A stretch of DNA of 64,000 nucleotides from Paenibacillus etheri. Lineage in GTDB: Bacteria > Bacillota > Bacilli > Paenibacillales > Paenibacillaceae. Location of the stretch: assembly GCF_001012825.1 (NCBI RefSeq), contig NZ_LCZJ02000019.1:62001-126000 (forward strand), given 5' to 3'. A program made the translations under genes and the position numbers. Each line of letters begins with the position of its first letter. Within the stretch, counting starts at the first letter, position 1. Of this stretch, positions 16,025 through 25,558 are shown in pieces. The notes under the pieces are model-generated. The model did not search any database. It was not told the origin of the DNA and saw only the letters and a list, made by a program, of their open reading frames with translations.

Positions 16025-18013
16025 TTGGCCAAAATTCATATATTGGACGAGCATATTGCCAACCAGATTGCTGCGGGTGAAGTTGTAGAGCGGCCAGCAT
16101 CTGTTGTGAAGGAGTTAGTGGAGAATGCTATTGACGCAGGAAGCACAAGGATTGAGGTTTCGGTAGAAGAAGGCGGTTTACAGAGCATCCGAGTGAAAGA
16201 TAACGGCTCGGGGATCGAGGCTGAGGATTGCGAGACCGCCTTTTATCGTCATGCCACAAGTAAAATCGCTAATGGACGTGATCTATTCCAGATCACTAGT
16301 TTAGGGTTCCGTGGTGAGGCGCTCCCCAGTATTGCGGCGGTATCCAAAGTCTCTCTTCTGACGGCTACAGCCGATGATGGCAAAGGACGCCTGATTGATA
16401 TTGAGGGCGGTAACTTAATACGGAATGAGGATTCCCCTTCGGGCCGTGGGAGCGATCTGGCGGTGCGTGAATTATTTTTTAATACGCCGGCAAGGCTGAA
16501 ATATATGAAGAGTATTCAGACGGAGCTTGGTCATATATCGGATGCCATGTATCGAATGGCGTTAGCCCATCCGGGTATCTCCTTTACCTTGCATCATAAT
16601 GGCAATCAGCTGCTGCACACGCTTGGTAATGGTGATCTGCTGCAAGTGATCGCAGCGGTGTATGGAACCTCCGCAGCCAAGGCTATGCTGCCAATTACGG
16701 CAGAGGACCTGGATTACCAGATTTCTGGTTATATAAGCCGTCCGGAATGGACACGTTCAAATCGAAACGCAGTGACTACCATTGTGGGAGGACGGTATAT
16801 TCGCAGCAATGGTTTGAACGCAGCGATCATGCGTGCTTACCATACTTTGCTTCCGATTAACCGCTATCCACTGCTGGTGCTCGAACTGGACATGCATCCT
16901 TCCCTTGTGGATGTCAATGTTCATCCGGCTAAGCTGGAGGTTCGGTTTAGTAAGGAGAATGAGCTTTACACGTTTGTTGAACAAGAAATTCGTAAAGTGT
17001 TGTTAGGGCAAAGTTTGATACCGCGTCCTGGTAAAGAAACCATCGGTCCAAAGGGCAGTAGTTCTTTTATACAAGAGCAGTTTGCTTTTTCCAAAGGATC
17101 AGTTCCACCATCACCGCTATCGACTGAGGTGGGCAAGGATTCAGTTCCTCAGGGATCTGGTAGTTCCTTTTGTAGACAACAACTATCAAATGTTGAACAC
17201 AGCGCCCGCGAGTTCAGAACGGAGGGGCAGATTGATAATCAGATGACCCGTGAAACGGCTCCACCCTATGGGTCAGGATACCAGTCTTCCTCCTCGCAAG
17301 GACGTCAGAATAATGTGAGCAACAATTATTCTAATAGCTATCGCCCGCAAGAAATTGCAGCATCGCCGAAGCAATTTCCTTCTGCTGAAGAGCTCTGGGC
17401 TCCACCGCGGCAGGAAGAGCCTGGGCTTCCGGCCTTCCCGGAACTAAATTACATCGGACAGCATCATGGGACTTATATTATCGCTCAGAATGACGGTGGG
17501 CTGTATCTCATTGATCAACATGCAGCTCACGAACGCATAAATTACGAATATTTTTATGAGAAATTCGGACGTCCTGAAGATGCTTCACAGGATCTGCTTT
17601 TGCCAATTACACTTGAGTTCACGCCTTCGGAAAGTCGTCAACTCAGTGAACGTCTACATTGGTTTCAACAGGCCGGAGTGTACCTTGAGCATTTTGGTGG
17701 ACAGACTTTTCTGATTCGATCTTTGCCTTATTGGTTTCCTGAAGGCGAGGAGAAAGTGATCGTTGAAGAAATGGCAGAGTGGGTCTTGAGTGAACGATTA
17801 ATTGACCTAGCAAAGCTGCGAGAGAAATCGTCTATTCTGTGTTCATGTAAAGCTTCAATTAAGGCCAACCAGAAACTAACAGAACAGGAAGTCGAGGCAT
17901 TGTTGTCTCGTCTGGCAGCATGCAGACAGCCGTATACTTGTCCACATGGGCGACCGATTGTGATCTCTTTTTCATCCTATGATTTGGAGAAATTGTTCAA
18001 ACGGGTGATGTAA
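16025..18013 (+). CDS. mutL: DNA mismatch repair protein MutL
   Basis: About 662 residues. The N-terminal GHKL ATPase contains ENAIDAG (motif I), DNGSGIE (II), TSLGFRGEALPSI and the GRGSDLAVRELF loop. After a Ser/Gln/Asn-rich linker (about residues 340-470) the C-terminal dimerisation/nuclease domain carries DQHAAHERINYE, the metal-binding DQHA-x2-E-x4-E motif of MutL proteins with latent endonuclease, plus CKASIKANQKL and CPHGRP. GAGGTG sits only one base before ATG 16019, so TTG 16025 at optimal spacing is the more likely start. Confidence 0.96.
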   Translation: MAKIHILDEHIANQIAAGEVVERPASVVKELVENAIDAGSTRIEVSVEEGGLQSIRVKDNGSGIEAEDCETAFYRHATSKIANGRDLFQITSLGFRGEALPSIAAVSKVSLLTATADDGKGRLIDIEGGNLIRNEDSPSGRGSDLAVRELFFNTPARLKYMKSIQTELGHISDAMYRMALAHPGISFTLHHNGNQLLHTLGNGDLLQVIAAVYGTSAAKAMLPITAEDLDYQISGYISRPEWTRSNRNAVTTIVGGRYIRSNGLNAAIMRAYHTLLPINRYPLLVLELDMHPSLVDVNVHPAKLEVRFSKENELYTFVEQEIRKVLLGQSLIPRPGKETIGPKGSSSFIQEQFAFSKGSVPPSPLSTEVGKDSVPQGSGSSFCRQQLSNVEHSAREFRTEGQIDNQMTRETAPPYGSGYQSSSSQGRQNNVSNNYSNSYRPQEIAASPKQFPSAEELWAPPRQEEPGLPAFPELNYIGQHHGTYIIAQNDGGLYLIDQHAAHERINYEYFYEKFGRPEDASQDLLLPITLEFTPSESRQLSERLHWFQQAGVYLEHFGGQTFLIRSLPYWFPEGEEKVIVEEMAEWVLSERLIDLAKLREKSSILCSCKASIKANQKLTEQEVEALLSRLAACRQPYTCPHGRPIVISFSSYDLEKLFKRVM

Positions 18014-18078
18014 TTGTAAGTCTATATTAGTTGAACTTGAAATTTTTCTATTAAGGTAATTGCGTGACTGCGGTGAAT

Positions 18079-18247
18079 GCTTGGACTTCCGGCCGCTGTT
18101 GTCCCCGGATTTCTTGATTATATACCGTGTTTCACAGTTGAAATCCGGGGACAGCCTGTGCTTCCGAAGTGAGCTTTCCTGCGGAAAGCTTTCAGGCGGT
18201 CGCTATCGCTCCTACAGTTCCAAACTTCCCCTCCGTCACTTTTCCTT
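18079..18247. repeat. Palindrome-rich intergenic element
   Basis: Between mutL and the next gene. It contains a 14-bp inverted repeat (TGTCCCCGGATTTC at 18100-18113 and its complement at 18140-18153) and a second perfect hairpin, AGCTTTCC-TGC-GGAAAGCT (18172-18190). A C/T-rich tail reads ACTTCCCCTCCGTCACTTTT. It is clearly more GC-rich than flanking spacer. No credible gene lies inside, and the short frame at 18060-18251 has no ribosome binding site. It looks like a small non-autonomous repeat or structured RNA; only one copy is certain in this window. Confidence 0.6.
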
Positions 18248-18307
18248 TTAGAATGTTTTTAAGATCAACTTATATAGAAATTTGTTGTAAGTATGACTGG
18301 AGGCAAC

Positions 18308-19087
18308 ATGATTATAACTACGGGTTATAGCCCGATAATGGAAATTGTAGAGCGGGCTCAGAATCTCGCAGAGAAAACGGGCTGTAAATACGCTCCACGC
18401 GAGAAATTCTCCATACCCAAGATGGTGGAACACTACGGAGATGAGGATATACTAATTCTTTCTCAAGATGCCGTTCGTTTACACCGCTTAGGGATGGAGC
18501 CTATGGAGTTTCACCCAAGCATGGGATTCGTTCGAGCGAAACGAATTCTAAAGGGTGATATAGAACCGATGCTTGTCGCTGCTCGAATGCTTCCCGGAGA
18601 TAGCGTTCTAGATTGCACAGCGGGCCTAGGCGCTGATTCCTTGCTATTTGCTGTGCATGGTGGTGAGTCCTCGGTTGTTACCGCTCTGGAGAGCTCATTG
18701 CCGCTGTACGCACTGCTCTATGAAGGGATGCGGCACTATACCTCTGGGCAAGTAATGGTTAATAAGGCCTTGCGTAGAATTAATGTCGTGCATAGTGAAC
18801 ATTTGGACTACTTACGTGCTCTACCGGATCGAAGTTTAGATATTGTGTACTTCGATCCGATGTTCCGAGTGCCGTTGACCAGTTCTGCTTCGATTTCCCC
18901 GCTGCGGCAGTTTGCTAATCGAGCAGCATTATCAACAGAGAGTGTAGCTGAGGCGGTAAGAGTTGCTCGTAAAACTGTTCTTTTGAAAGAAAAGGCTCTA
19001 AGCGGCGAATTCGAAAGGCTTGGCTTTACAGAGCTGCTCCGGAGCAACTCCAAAACATCGTACGGGGTGATACACATTGACAACTAA
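18308..19087 (+). CDS. Class I SAM-dependent methyltransferase (RsmJ-like)
   Basis: About 259 residues. It has a SAM-binding motif LDCTAGLGADSLLFA (motif I) and DIVYFDPMFRVP, a DP-type motif IV as in RsmJ-like rRNA guanine methyltransferases. An N-terminal extension (residues 1-95) ends in GFVRAKRILKGD. GGAGG at 18298-18302 supports ATG 18308. The last 11 bases overlap the start of miaA, so the two are probably co-translated, linking it to RNA modification. The substrate is inferred from motif resemblance only. Confidence 0.78.
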   Translation: MIITTGYSPIMEIVERAQNLAEKTGCKYAPREKFSIPKMVEHYGDEDILILSQDAVRLHRLGMEPMEFHPSMGFVRAKRILKGDIEPMLVAARMLPGDSVLDCTAGLGADSLLFAVHGGESSVVTALESSLPLYALLYEGMRHYTSGQVMVNKALRRINVVHSEHLDYLRALPDRSLDIVYFDPMFRVPLTSSASISPLRQFANRAALSTESVAEAVRVARKTVLLKEKALSGEFERLGFTELLRSNSKTSYGVIHIDN

Positions 19088-20057
19088 AGAGAGACATAAG
19101 GTTCTAGTCTTATTAGGACCAACAGCTGTAGGTAAAACCAGGTTAAGTTTAGAGCTTGCGGCTGCCTATAACGCAGAGATTATTTCTGGCGATTCGATGC
19201 AGGTTTATCGTGGTATGGATATTGGTACAGCTAAGATCACTCCAGCTGAGATGATGGGAATTCCTCACCACCTAATCGATATTCATGATCCACAGGACCC
19301 ATATTCTGCTGCTGAATTTCAGGAACAAGGTAGCAGACTTATCGAAGAGATAAGCAGTCGTGGGAAACTTCCATTTATTGTTGGGGGAACGGGTCTCTAT
19401 ATTGAGTCCTTATGTTACGGTTTTCAATTCTCTGAAGCTGTGGCTGACGAAGCATTCCGTAAAGAACAGGATCAATTTGCAGAAGAATATGGAGCGCTTG
19501 CATTACATGCCAGACTTGAAGCGGTTGATCCGGTCAGTGCAGCGAAATTACATCCGAATGACCGTCGTAGAATTATACGGGCACTGGAAATTCATCACCA
19601 GACAAACACCACACTTTCCGCTTCTCATGCCGCTCAAAAGAAGGAGTCGCCCTATGACTTATGCCTTATCGGTTTGACAATGGACCGGAAAATACTATAT
19701 AAACGTATTGAGGACCGAATTGATAGCATGCTTGCGGATGGTCTTATTGCTGAGGTAAAGGGACTGCTGGATAACGGCTACAGCAGAAGCCTTGTGTCCA
19801 TGCAGGGGCTGGGCTACAAGGAAATTGCCGCTTACCTCGCGGGAGAACTGACGCTAGAGGAAGCTGTGATACTGCTCAAGCGCGATACTCGCCGATTCGC
19901 TAAAAGACAGTTGTCATGGTTTCGCCACATGAAGGAAATCGAGTGGATCGATGTCGAAGGTGAGCAAAACTTTTCTGAGAATTTCTCGAAAATACGTGCT
20001 ATAATAGCAGGAAAGTTTCTCTCAGGTCTTGAATATACTTCTGAACAATATAATTGA
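19077..20057 (+). CDS. miaA: tRNA dimethylallyltransferase MiaA
   Basis: 326 residues starting at TTG 19077 with GGGGTGA upstream. P-loop [44 protein letters not shown] and the C-terminal [10 protein letters not shown] and RQLSWFRH segments are characteristic. It transfers an isopentenyl group to A37 of tRNAs reading UNN codons. The gene overlaps the upstream methyltransferase gene and precedes hfq by 19 bp, the conserved Firmicute miaA-hfq pair. Confidence 0.97.
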   Translation: MTTKERHKVLVLLGPTAVGKTRLSLELAAAYNAEIISGDSMQVYRGMDIGTAKITPAEMMGIPHHLIDIHDPQDPYSAAEFQEQGSRLIEEISSRGKLPFIVGGTGLYIESLCYGFQFSEAVADEAFRKEQDQFAEEYGALALHARLEAVDPVSAAKLHPNDRRRIIRALEIHHQTNTTLSASHAAQKKESPYDLCLIGLTMDRKILYKRIEDRIDSMLADGLIAEVKGLLDNGYSRSLVSMQGLGYKEIAAYLAGELTLEEAVILLKRDTRRFAKRQLSWFRHMKEIEWIDVEGEQNFSENFSKIRAIIAGKFLSGLEYTSEQYN

Positions 20058-20076
20058 ACCATTGGGGGTACGTCAT

Positions 20077-20316
20077 ATGAACAAGTCCATTAACATCCAA
20101 GATACATTCTTGAACCAACTACGCAAAGAAAATATCCCTGCTACAGTATATTTGACCAACGGCTTTCAAATCCGGGGAATTATTAAAGCATTCGACAATT
20201 TTACAATCGTTATTGACAGTGATGGGCGCCAGCAAATGGTGTATAAGCACGCGATTTCCACATTTACACCGCAGCGCAGTGTGTCACTTATGCAGGACAA
20301 TAATAACGAAGAATAA
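20077..20316 (+). CDS. hfq: RNA chaperone Hfq
   Basis: 79 residues, starting [19 protein letters not shown]. Sm1 runs through [19 protein letters not shown], and Sm2 has the YKHAIST segment containing the KH motif. It forms a hexameric ring that binds small RNAs and A-rich mRNA. A short acidic C-terminus (MQDNNNEE) is typical of Gram-positive Hfq. GGGGG at 20064-20068 provides the ribosome binding site; the longer frame from 20029 lies within miaA. An intrinsic terminator follows. Confidence 0.97.
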   Translation: MNKSINIQDTFLNQLRKENIPATVYLTNGFQIRGIIKAFDNFTIVIDSDGRQQMVYKHAISTFTPQRSVSLMQDNNNEE

Positions 20317-20373
20317 CATTAACAAATTTGAAGTGAAACCTTTCTTGTTAATAAATCGTTTGAATAGAATGTG

Positions 20374-20404
20374 AGAGAGCAACCTGAGAAGGTTGTTCTT
20401 TTCA
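20374..20404 (+). terminator. Intrinsic terminator after hfq
   Basis: AGAGCAACCT-GAGA-AGGTTGTTCT stem followed by TTTTC. Confidence 0.8.
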
Positions 20405-20455
20405 TTCAGAGAAGTCCATACATGATTTATTCAAGGAAGGGAGTCAGGAGGCATC

Positions 20456-23038
20456 ATGTCTAGAGATGATACATCAAGGACGAATAACAATAGAAATAGA
20501 GGATCGTCCAGTTCCAATTCTAATTCTAATTCAAAATCAAAACCGAAAAGTAAGAAGAAAAAGAAGTTTTTGACGAAGAAGCGTGTGCTGTGGAGCTTGT
20601 TCTTTGCTACAGCGTTGGCCATTTTCTGTGCACTCGGCGGTTATCTGTTCATTATGCTGAATGGGCAAAAGCTTCTCCTAGAGAACCAAGATAAGCTGAC
20701 CGTAAATGAAACTACAAAAGTATATGACCGCAATGCTAATTTAATCGGCGAATTATCGCTTGAGAAAAGTGATCCTGTAGAGTATGAGAAGATTCCACCG
20801 TTATTGATCAATGCCTTTGTAGCCACAGAAGATAAACGCTTCTTCGAGCATTCTGGTGTGGATTTATGGTCAATCGGCCGGGCAGCGGTAAAAGATATTG
20901 CTGCACGCAGCATGGTAGAAGGTGGTAGTACCATTACTCAGCAGCTAGCCAAAAACATCTTTTTGACACGGGATAAGACATTTTTCCGTAAAGCGACTGA
21001 GGTATCCATTGCTGTAGCGTTGGAGAACCAGAATACTAAAGAAGAGATCATTACCATGTACCTGAACCGAATAAACTTTGGGGGTACGGTCTACGGAATA
21101 AAAGCAGCATCGGAAAGATATTTTGGTAAGAGCGATCTGAATGATCTTAAGATTTGGGAAATGGCGACATTGGCTGCGATGCCTAAGGGACCGTCTCGTT
21201 ACAACCCTCTGCGCAACCCAGATCTTTCAAAGGAACGACGCGCAGTAGTACTTCAACTCATGTATGAACAAGGATATATTACGGAGCAAGAAAGAGACGA
21301 AGCGAAAGCCGTGGATTATAATTATAAGCCACCAGCAAAGAAACAGCGTTATCAAGCTTTTATTGACTTCGCAGTGGATGAAGCAGAGGAGAAATTTGGA
21401 TTGTCCGAAGATGATCTGAATATTGGTGGTTACAAGATATACACCACTATGGATAAGCACGCTCAAGAAACCGTAGAGGATGCTTTTGCAGACAGTGATA
21501 ATTTCGAGAAGAGTGTAGACGACGAGCTGGTACAAGGTTCTATGACCATCGTGAATCAAGAGAATGGCGGCATTGTCGCACTTCTAGGTGGACGGAATTA
21601 TGAGAAAAAAGGCTACAGCCGTGTAAATGGCAGCCGACGTTCTCCAGGTTCAGCCTTTAAACCCATCGTTGCTTATGCTCCAGCACTGGAAACTGGAAAG
21701 TATGACAAGTATTCTACGTTAAGCAACGAGAAACAGTGTTTTTCTAACTATTGCCCAACGAACCTTCACGGATATTCCAAGAGTATTAGTATGAGTGATG
21801 CTATACAGAAATCAGAAAATATTCCTTCGGTCTGGTTGCTTAATGAAATTGGAGTGAATACCGGATTTAAGTTTGCCAAGAAATTGGGGATTGGACTGGA
21901 AGACGAGGACAAGAACCTCTCACTGGCTCTCGGAGGTATGAGCAAAGGAACGAATACACTGGAAATTGCACAAGCTTACAGTGCTTTTGCAAATGGCGGT
22001 GAACTTAGAGAATCATATTCCATTAAATCGATCACTGATAGTAGTGGAGAGACCGTCTTCAAGGCTAATACAACGCCTGAGCGTGTTATGAGTAAGGAGA
22101 CGGCTTATCAAATGACCGAGATGATGCAAAAGGTTGTAGAGAGTGGTACGGGTAGAAAAGCAAGGATTGATCGTCCAGTTGCTGGTAAGACCGGTACGAC
22201 TCAAAGTGGATATTCTGGAATCAGCTCGAACCGTGATGTTTGGTTTGTGGGCTACACACCTGAATGGACAGCTGCGGTGTGGATGGGTTATGACAAGCCA
22301 AGCAAGAAACATCTGCTTAAGAATAGCAGTGGGCTTGCCGCAGCATTCTGGGGTAAAGTGATGGAGGAAGCGTTAAGGGATATTCCTAAGAAGTCATTCC
22401 CACAGCTTGAAAATGAAATAGCTCCTGCACCTACTGAAACACCTGAACCAGCTAAGAATGTTAGTGGACTTACAGCAGCTTATGATCCATCTACAATGAC
22501 AGTAAATCTGGGCTGGCAGGCCGTTCCTGTTGCAAGTGTAGAATATCGCATTTATCGTAGAGAGACATCCGAGGCTGATTTCGGTTTACTGTTAAATACG
22601 GTCACGACTAGTGCAGGAGACTTTAGCGCAATGCCTGGTCTGGTTTATGAGTATTATGTAACTTCTTATGATCCTGCAACCCAAGTGGAAAGTGAACCAT
22701 CAAATGTGGTTACTGTCTCTGTACAGGATGAGATGCCAACACCTGAGCCAACCATTGATCCTAATTTACCGACACCAACACCTGAGGATGGCGGAGACAA
22801 TGGCTGGGATAATGGCAATGGTGGTAATAATGGCGGTGGCAACAATGGAAGTGGGAATAATAGTGGAACAGGAACCCTTCCTGAATTCACTACGCCTCCA
22901 CCGTCAGCAACACCGATACCTACCGCTCCACCAGATGTACCTTCTGGTGGCGAAAGCTCAGGGAATGAGAGTGGTAATGCAACGACAAGCCCTGATCAAG
23001 AGGCTGGCAATGTGAATGGTGATTCTTCTGTTCAATAG
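20456..23038 (+). CDS. Class A penicillin-binding protein (PBP1A type)
   Basis: 860 residues. A short Ser/Asn-rich then Lys-rich cytoplasmic tail precedes one membrane anchor (about 47-70). The GT51 glycosyltransferase has EDKRFFEHSGVD with the catalytic Glu and GGSTITQQLAKN. The transpeptidase has SPGSAFKP (SxxK), KSENIPS (SxN) and KTGTTQ (KTG). A fibronectin III-like region (about 665-755) and a Pro/Thr/Gly/Asn-rich tail (TPTPEDGG, GNGGNNGGG) follow. It polymerises and cross-links peptidoglycan outside the membrane. The tail is low complexity and probably wall-spanning. Confidence 0.95.
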   Translation: MSRDDTSRTNNNRNRGSSSSNSNSNSKSKPKSKKKKKFLTKKRVLWSLFFATALAIFCALGGYLFIMLNGQKLLLENQDKLTVNETTKVYDRNANLIGELSLEKSDPVEYEKIPPLLINAFVATEDKRFFEHSGVDLWSIGRAAVKDIAARSMVEGGSTITQQLAKNIFLTRDKTFFRKATEVSIAVALENQNTKEEIITMYLNRINFGGTVYGIKAASERYFGKSDLNDLKIWEMATLAAMPKGPSRYNPLRNPDLSKERRAVVLQLMYEQGYITEQERDEAKAVDYNYKPPAKKQRYQAFIDFAVDEAEEKFGLSEDDLNIGGYKIYTTMDKHAQETVEDAFADSDNFEKSVDDELVQGSMTIVNQENGGIVALLGGRNYEKKGYSRVNGSRRSPGSAFKPIVAYAPALETGKYDKYSTLSNEKQCFSNYCPTNLHGYSKSISMSDAIQKSENIPSVWLLNEIGVNTGFKFAKKLGIGLEDEDKNLSLALGGMSKGTNTLEIAQAYSAFANGGELRESYSIKSITDSSGETVFKANTTPERVMSKETAYQMTEMMQKVVESGTGRKARIDRPVAGKTGTTQSGYSGISSNRDVWFVGYTPEWTAAVWMGYDKPSKKHLLKNSSGLAAAFWGKVMEEALRDIPKKSFPQLENEIAPAPTETPEPAKNVSGLTAAYDPSTMTVNLGWQAVPVASVEYRIYRRETSEADFGLLLNTVTTSAGDFSAMPGLVYEYYVTSYDPATQVESEPSNVVTVSVQDEMPTPEPTIDPNLPTPTPEDGGDNGWDNGNGGNNGGGNNGSGNNSGTGTLPEFTTPPPSATPIPTAPPDVPSGGESSGNESGNATTSPDQEAGNVNGDSSVQ

Positions 23039-23078
23039 TTACGCTTAGTATTTAAGAAGTTAGCTATTCTTTACTGAG

Positions 23079-23123
23079 GCTGTCTCAAAAGTAGTGAATG
23101 CTACTTATGGGACAGCTTTTTTT
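23079..23123 (+). terminator. Intrinsic terminator after the PBP gene
   Basis: GCTGTC...AAGTAG paired with CTACTT...GACAGC around a TGAATG loop, followed by seven T. Confidence 0.88.
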
Positions 23124-23243
23124 ACAATTCCTTATCTCTTTAATTGTATCTGTGATTATAATCGCCCGTATTTTACGGGATGTTTTGAGTGTATCCGCTA
23201 AATGTGTTAAGCTGAATACACCATACTGGAGAGGGTAATTTCT

Positions 23244-23798
23244 ATGAAACGTAAATTCGGAGACCGGGCCAACTGGCGCCGGATTACGCGTCGCCATTTT
23301 GCCTGCCGCTATGTGGAGAGCCGGGAATTCAGCGGATATATTACGCTTTATACTATCTACGGGCTGAAAGAACCACTGTGGAAGAGCTATGGACGGCATA
23401 CATATCGTATTGCAGATAAAGGTTATTCCTGGCTGCAATATTTTCCTAAAGACAGTCACTATATTGTGACGGCTATGTTTGACGAACGGCAAAATATCAT
23501 TCAATGGTACATAGACACTTGCAAGGTGCAAGGCGTCACAGACCAAGGCGTTCCATGGTTTGATGATTTGTATCTGGATGTGGTTGTGCTTTGGAACGGC
23601 GAGGTTTTCTTGCTTGATGAGGATGAATTAGAGGAAGCACTGGAGAGGGAAGATATTTCCGAAAGTGACTATAAACTCGCCTGGGAGACAGCCAATACTA
23701 TTTTACGCGGCATTGATGCTCATGCTTTCCCTTATTTCTCACTATCTTTGAAGCATCGTGCCGAATTATTTCATCATGGAGAATTCAGGAGGAAATAA
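23244..23798 (+). CDS. Ntdp-type nucleoside tri/diphosphatase (DUF402)
   Basis: 184 residues. The pattern FGDRANWRRITRRHF at the N-terminus, YLDVVVLWNGEVFLLDEDELEEAL in the middle and a C-terminal helix identify the DUF402 family, whose staphylococcal member hydrolyses nucleoside tri- and diphosphates. The acidic metal-binding residues are in WFDDLYLD and DEDELEEAL. GGAGAGGG precedes the ATG. The stop lies 4 bases before the YdcF-like gene's ATG, within its leader, so the two are likely co-transcribed. Confidence 0.88.
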   Translation: MKRKFGDRANWRRITRRHFACRYVESREFSGYITLYTIYGLKEPLWKSYGRHTYRIADKGYSWLQYFPKDSHYIVTAMFDERQNIIQWYIDTCKVQGVTDQGVPWFDDLYLDVVVLWNGEVFLLDEDELEEALEREDISESDYKLAWETANTILRGIDAHAFPYFSLSLKHRAELFHHGEFRRK

Positions 23799-23802
23799 AG
23801 AA

Positions 23803-24459
23803 ATGGAATGGTACGTCTACGGAAGAGACTCTTCCCCGATTCGAATTGTTTCCAAAAAACGCAAATTCTGGACGAAACGAACGTTGCTTATTGCTTTATC
23901 GATTATTGTGATTGCAGGATTGTTGTGGTGTGCTTATGCATTAAACAATATTAATAAAGCTGCCACAACAGATCCTATGCAAAAGGCGGATGTTGGGATC
24001 ATTCTTGGCATGTCGATGTGGGGGGATGAGCCTAGTCCTGGACTTAAGGAACGGCTGGATTACGGGCTGAAGCTTTATCAGGAAGGGATGTTCCCGAATC
24101 TTATTGTTTCTGGTGGTTTAGATAAACCAGATTTACAATATACTGAAGCTCAAGGAATGCGTAATTATTTGGTTGCTAAAGGAGTGCCAGATAGATCCAT
24201 TTACGTAGAGAATGAAGCTACCAGCACTTACGAGAATCTTTTGTATAGTAAAGAGATTATGGCACGTGAAGGGTTGTCCTCAGCAATAATCATTACGCAT
24301 ACATATCATGGTTGGCGTTCACATGAGATTGCAGACGAGCTTGGATATGTGAATCCTGAGCTGGGACTTACAGAATCCACCGTTCTATCGATGACAAGAC
24401 ATAAAACACGTGAGATTCTAGCCTATACGAAATGGAAGCTTCAGCAGCTATTCCTGTGA
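23803..24459 (+). CDS. YdcF/SanA-like (DUF218) membrane protein
   Basis: 218 residues. A basic N-terminus is followed by one transmembrane segment (about residues 28-48, LLIALSIIVIAGLLW). The DUF218 fold then has ADVGIILGMSMWGDEPSPGL, NLIVSGGLDKPD, EATSTYENLLYS and IIITHTYHGWRS. Family members act around the envelope, for example vancomycin-related SanA and ElyC; the exact reaction is unsettled. AGGAGG at 23788-23793 places the start at ATG 23803 and not at the upstream ATG 23776. Confidence 0.85.
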   Translation: MEWYVYGRDSSPIRIVSKKRKFWTKRTLLIALSIIVIAGLLWCAYALNNINKAATTDPMQKADVGIILGMSMWGDEPSPGLKERLDYGLKLYQEGMFPNLIVSGGLDKPDLQYTEAQGMRNYLVAKGVPDRSIYVENEATSTYENLLYSKEIMAREGLSSAIIITHTYHGWRSHEIADELGYVNPELGLTESTVLSMTRHKTREILAYTKWKLQQLFL

Positions 24460-24552
24460 TTTGTCCAAAAAATCCCGAATCTTCTAATAACACTTCATTT
24501 ACTGGAATAGACTTGATTAGAGAAGTCAGCCCTGGATAATGAGGTGATACCG

Positions 24553-25518
24553 ATGAGCGGACGCGTAGCAGCGGCCAGTGGACGGGAGGAAGAAAGACCG
24601 TCTCGACAAATCAATATTGTATTGCGGAGTCAAGAGCCTCCGGCTATAACAAACCCTTCTGGAGAGAGCCGGCCGGTGCCTCCAAAAAATCACGGCCATA
24701 CTAGCTTATTCCAAGAGCTAACACAAGAATTGGAAGGTTTAGTGGGTCTGGACAATATCAAAGAGCTAGTCTTTGAAATCTATGCCTTGTTACAGATTGC
24801 TCAAATGCGTACTGAGGCAGGACTTGCAAGCGGCGGGCAAGCTTATCACATGGTTTTTAAAGGGAATCCCGGAACTGGCAAGACAACCGTAGCTAGGATC
24901 GTAGCTAAGCTATTCCAGCGTATGGGTGTGCTGACCAAAGGACATCTCATTGAGGTGGAGAGAGCTGACCTTGTCGGTGAATACATCGGTCATACTGCAC
25001 AGAAGACTCGCGATCTGGTAAAAAAGGCTTTGGGTGGTATTTTGTTTATCGATGAGGCTTATAGCCTTGCTCGCGGTGGAGAAAAGGATTTTGGAAAAGA
25101 AGCAATTGATACGCTCGTTAAGGCCATGGAGGATCATCGAAGTCAATTTATACTTATCTTAGCGGGGTACTCTGGAGAGATGGAGTATTTTTTGATGAGC
25201 AATCCCGGATTGCCTTCACGTTTTCCGATACAGGTGGAATTTCCTGATTATACGATTGATCAACTGCTGCAAATTGCTGAACTGATGGCAAAAGATCGCG
25301 ACTATATTTTGATGCCGCAGGCGATACTCAAGTTAAAGCAGCATTTGTTAGTAGAGAAGACGGAGAGTCTTCATGCTTTCAGTAATGCGCGGTATGTTCG
25401 CAACGCCATTGAGAAAGCTGTTCGGGGGCAGGCTGTAAGACTGTTAAACCAGTATGAAAGTACCAGCCCAGGCAAGCAGGAATTAATGACGCTTCGAACT
25501 GAGGATTTCAAATTATGA
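24553..25518 (+). CDS. spoVK: Stage V sporulation protein K, AAA+ ATPase
   Basis: About 321 residues. A proline-rich N-terminus of about 50 residues precedes a CbxX/CfqX-type AAA+ domain: Walker A GNPGTGKTT, Walker B ILFIDEAYSLARGG, ILAGYSGEMEYFL (sensor 1 region) and NPGLPSRFP with the Arg finger. SpoVK is needed for late spore maturation in Bacillus. GAGGTGAT precedes ATG 24553 at good spacing; GTG 24544 falls inside the site. It is followed by hflX, ynbB and glnRA exactly as in Bacillus subtilis. Confidence 0.94.
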   Translation: MSGRVAAASGREEERPSRQINIVLRSQEPPAITNPSGESRPVPPKNHGHTSLFQELTQELEGLVGLDNIKELVFEIYALLQIAQMRTEAGLASGGQAYHMVFKGNPGTGKTTVARIVAKLFQRMGVLTKGHLIEVERADLVGEYIGHTAQKTRDLVKKALGGILFIDEAYSLARGGEKDFGKEAIDTLVKAMEDHRSQFILILAGYSGEMEYFLMSNPGLPSRFPIQVEFPDYTIDQLLQIAELMAKDRDYILMPQAILKLKQHLLVEKTESLHAFSNARYVRNAIEKAVRGQAVRLLNQYESTSPGKQELMTLRTEDFKL

Positions 25519-25558
25519 ATTACAGGATACTATCACCGTCATAAGGAGCGTGACATAC

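Noticed and set aside
18060-18251. 63-codon frame between mutL and the methyltransferase gene
   Set aside because: Composed of the palindromic element, with no ribosome binding site and no protein-like pattern.
23085-23546. 153-codon minus-strand frame near the DUF402 gene
   Set aside because: Antisense to the Ntdp-type gene and its terminator, with no ribosome binding site and no family resemblance.
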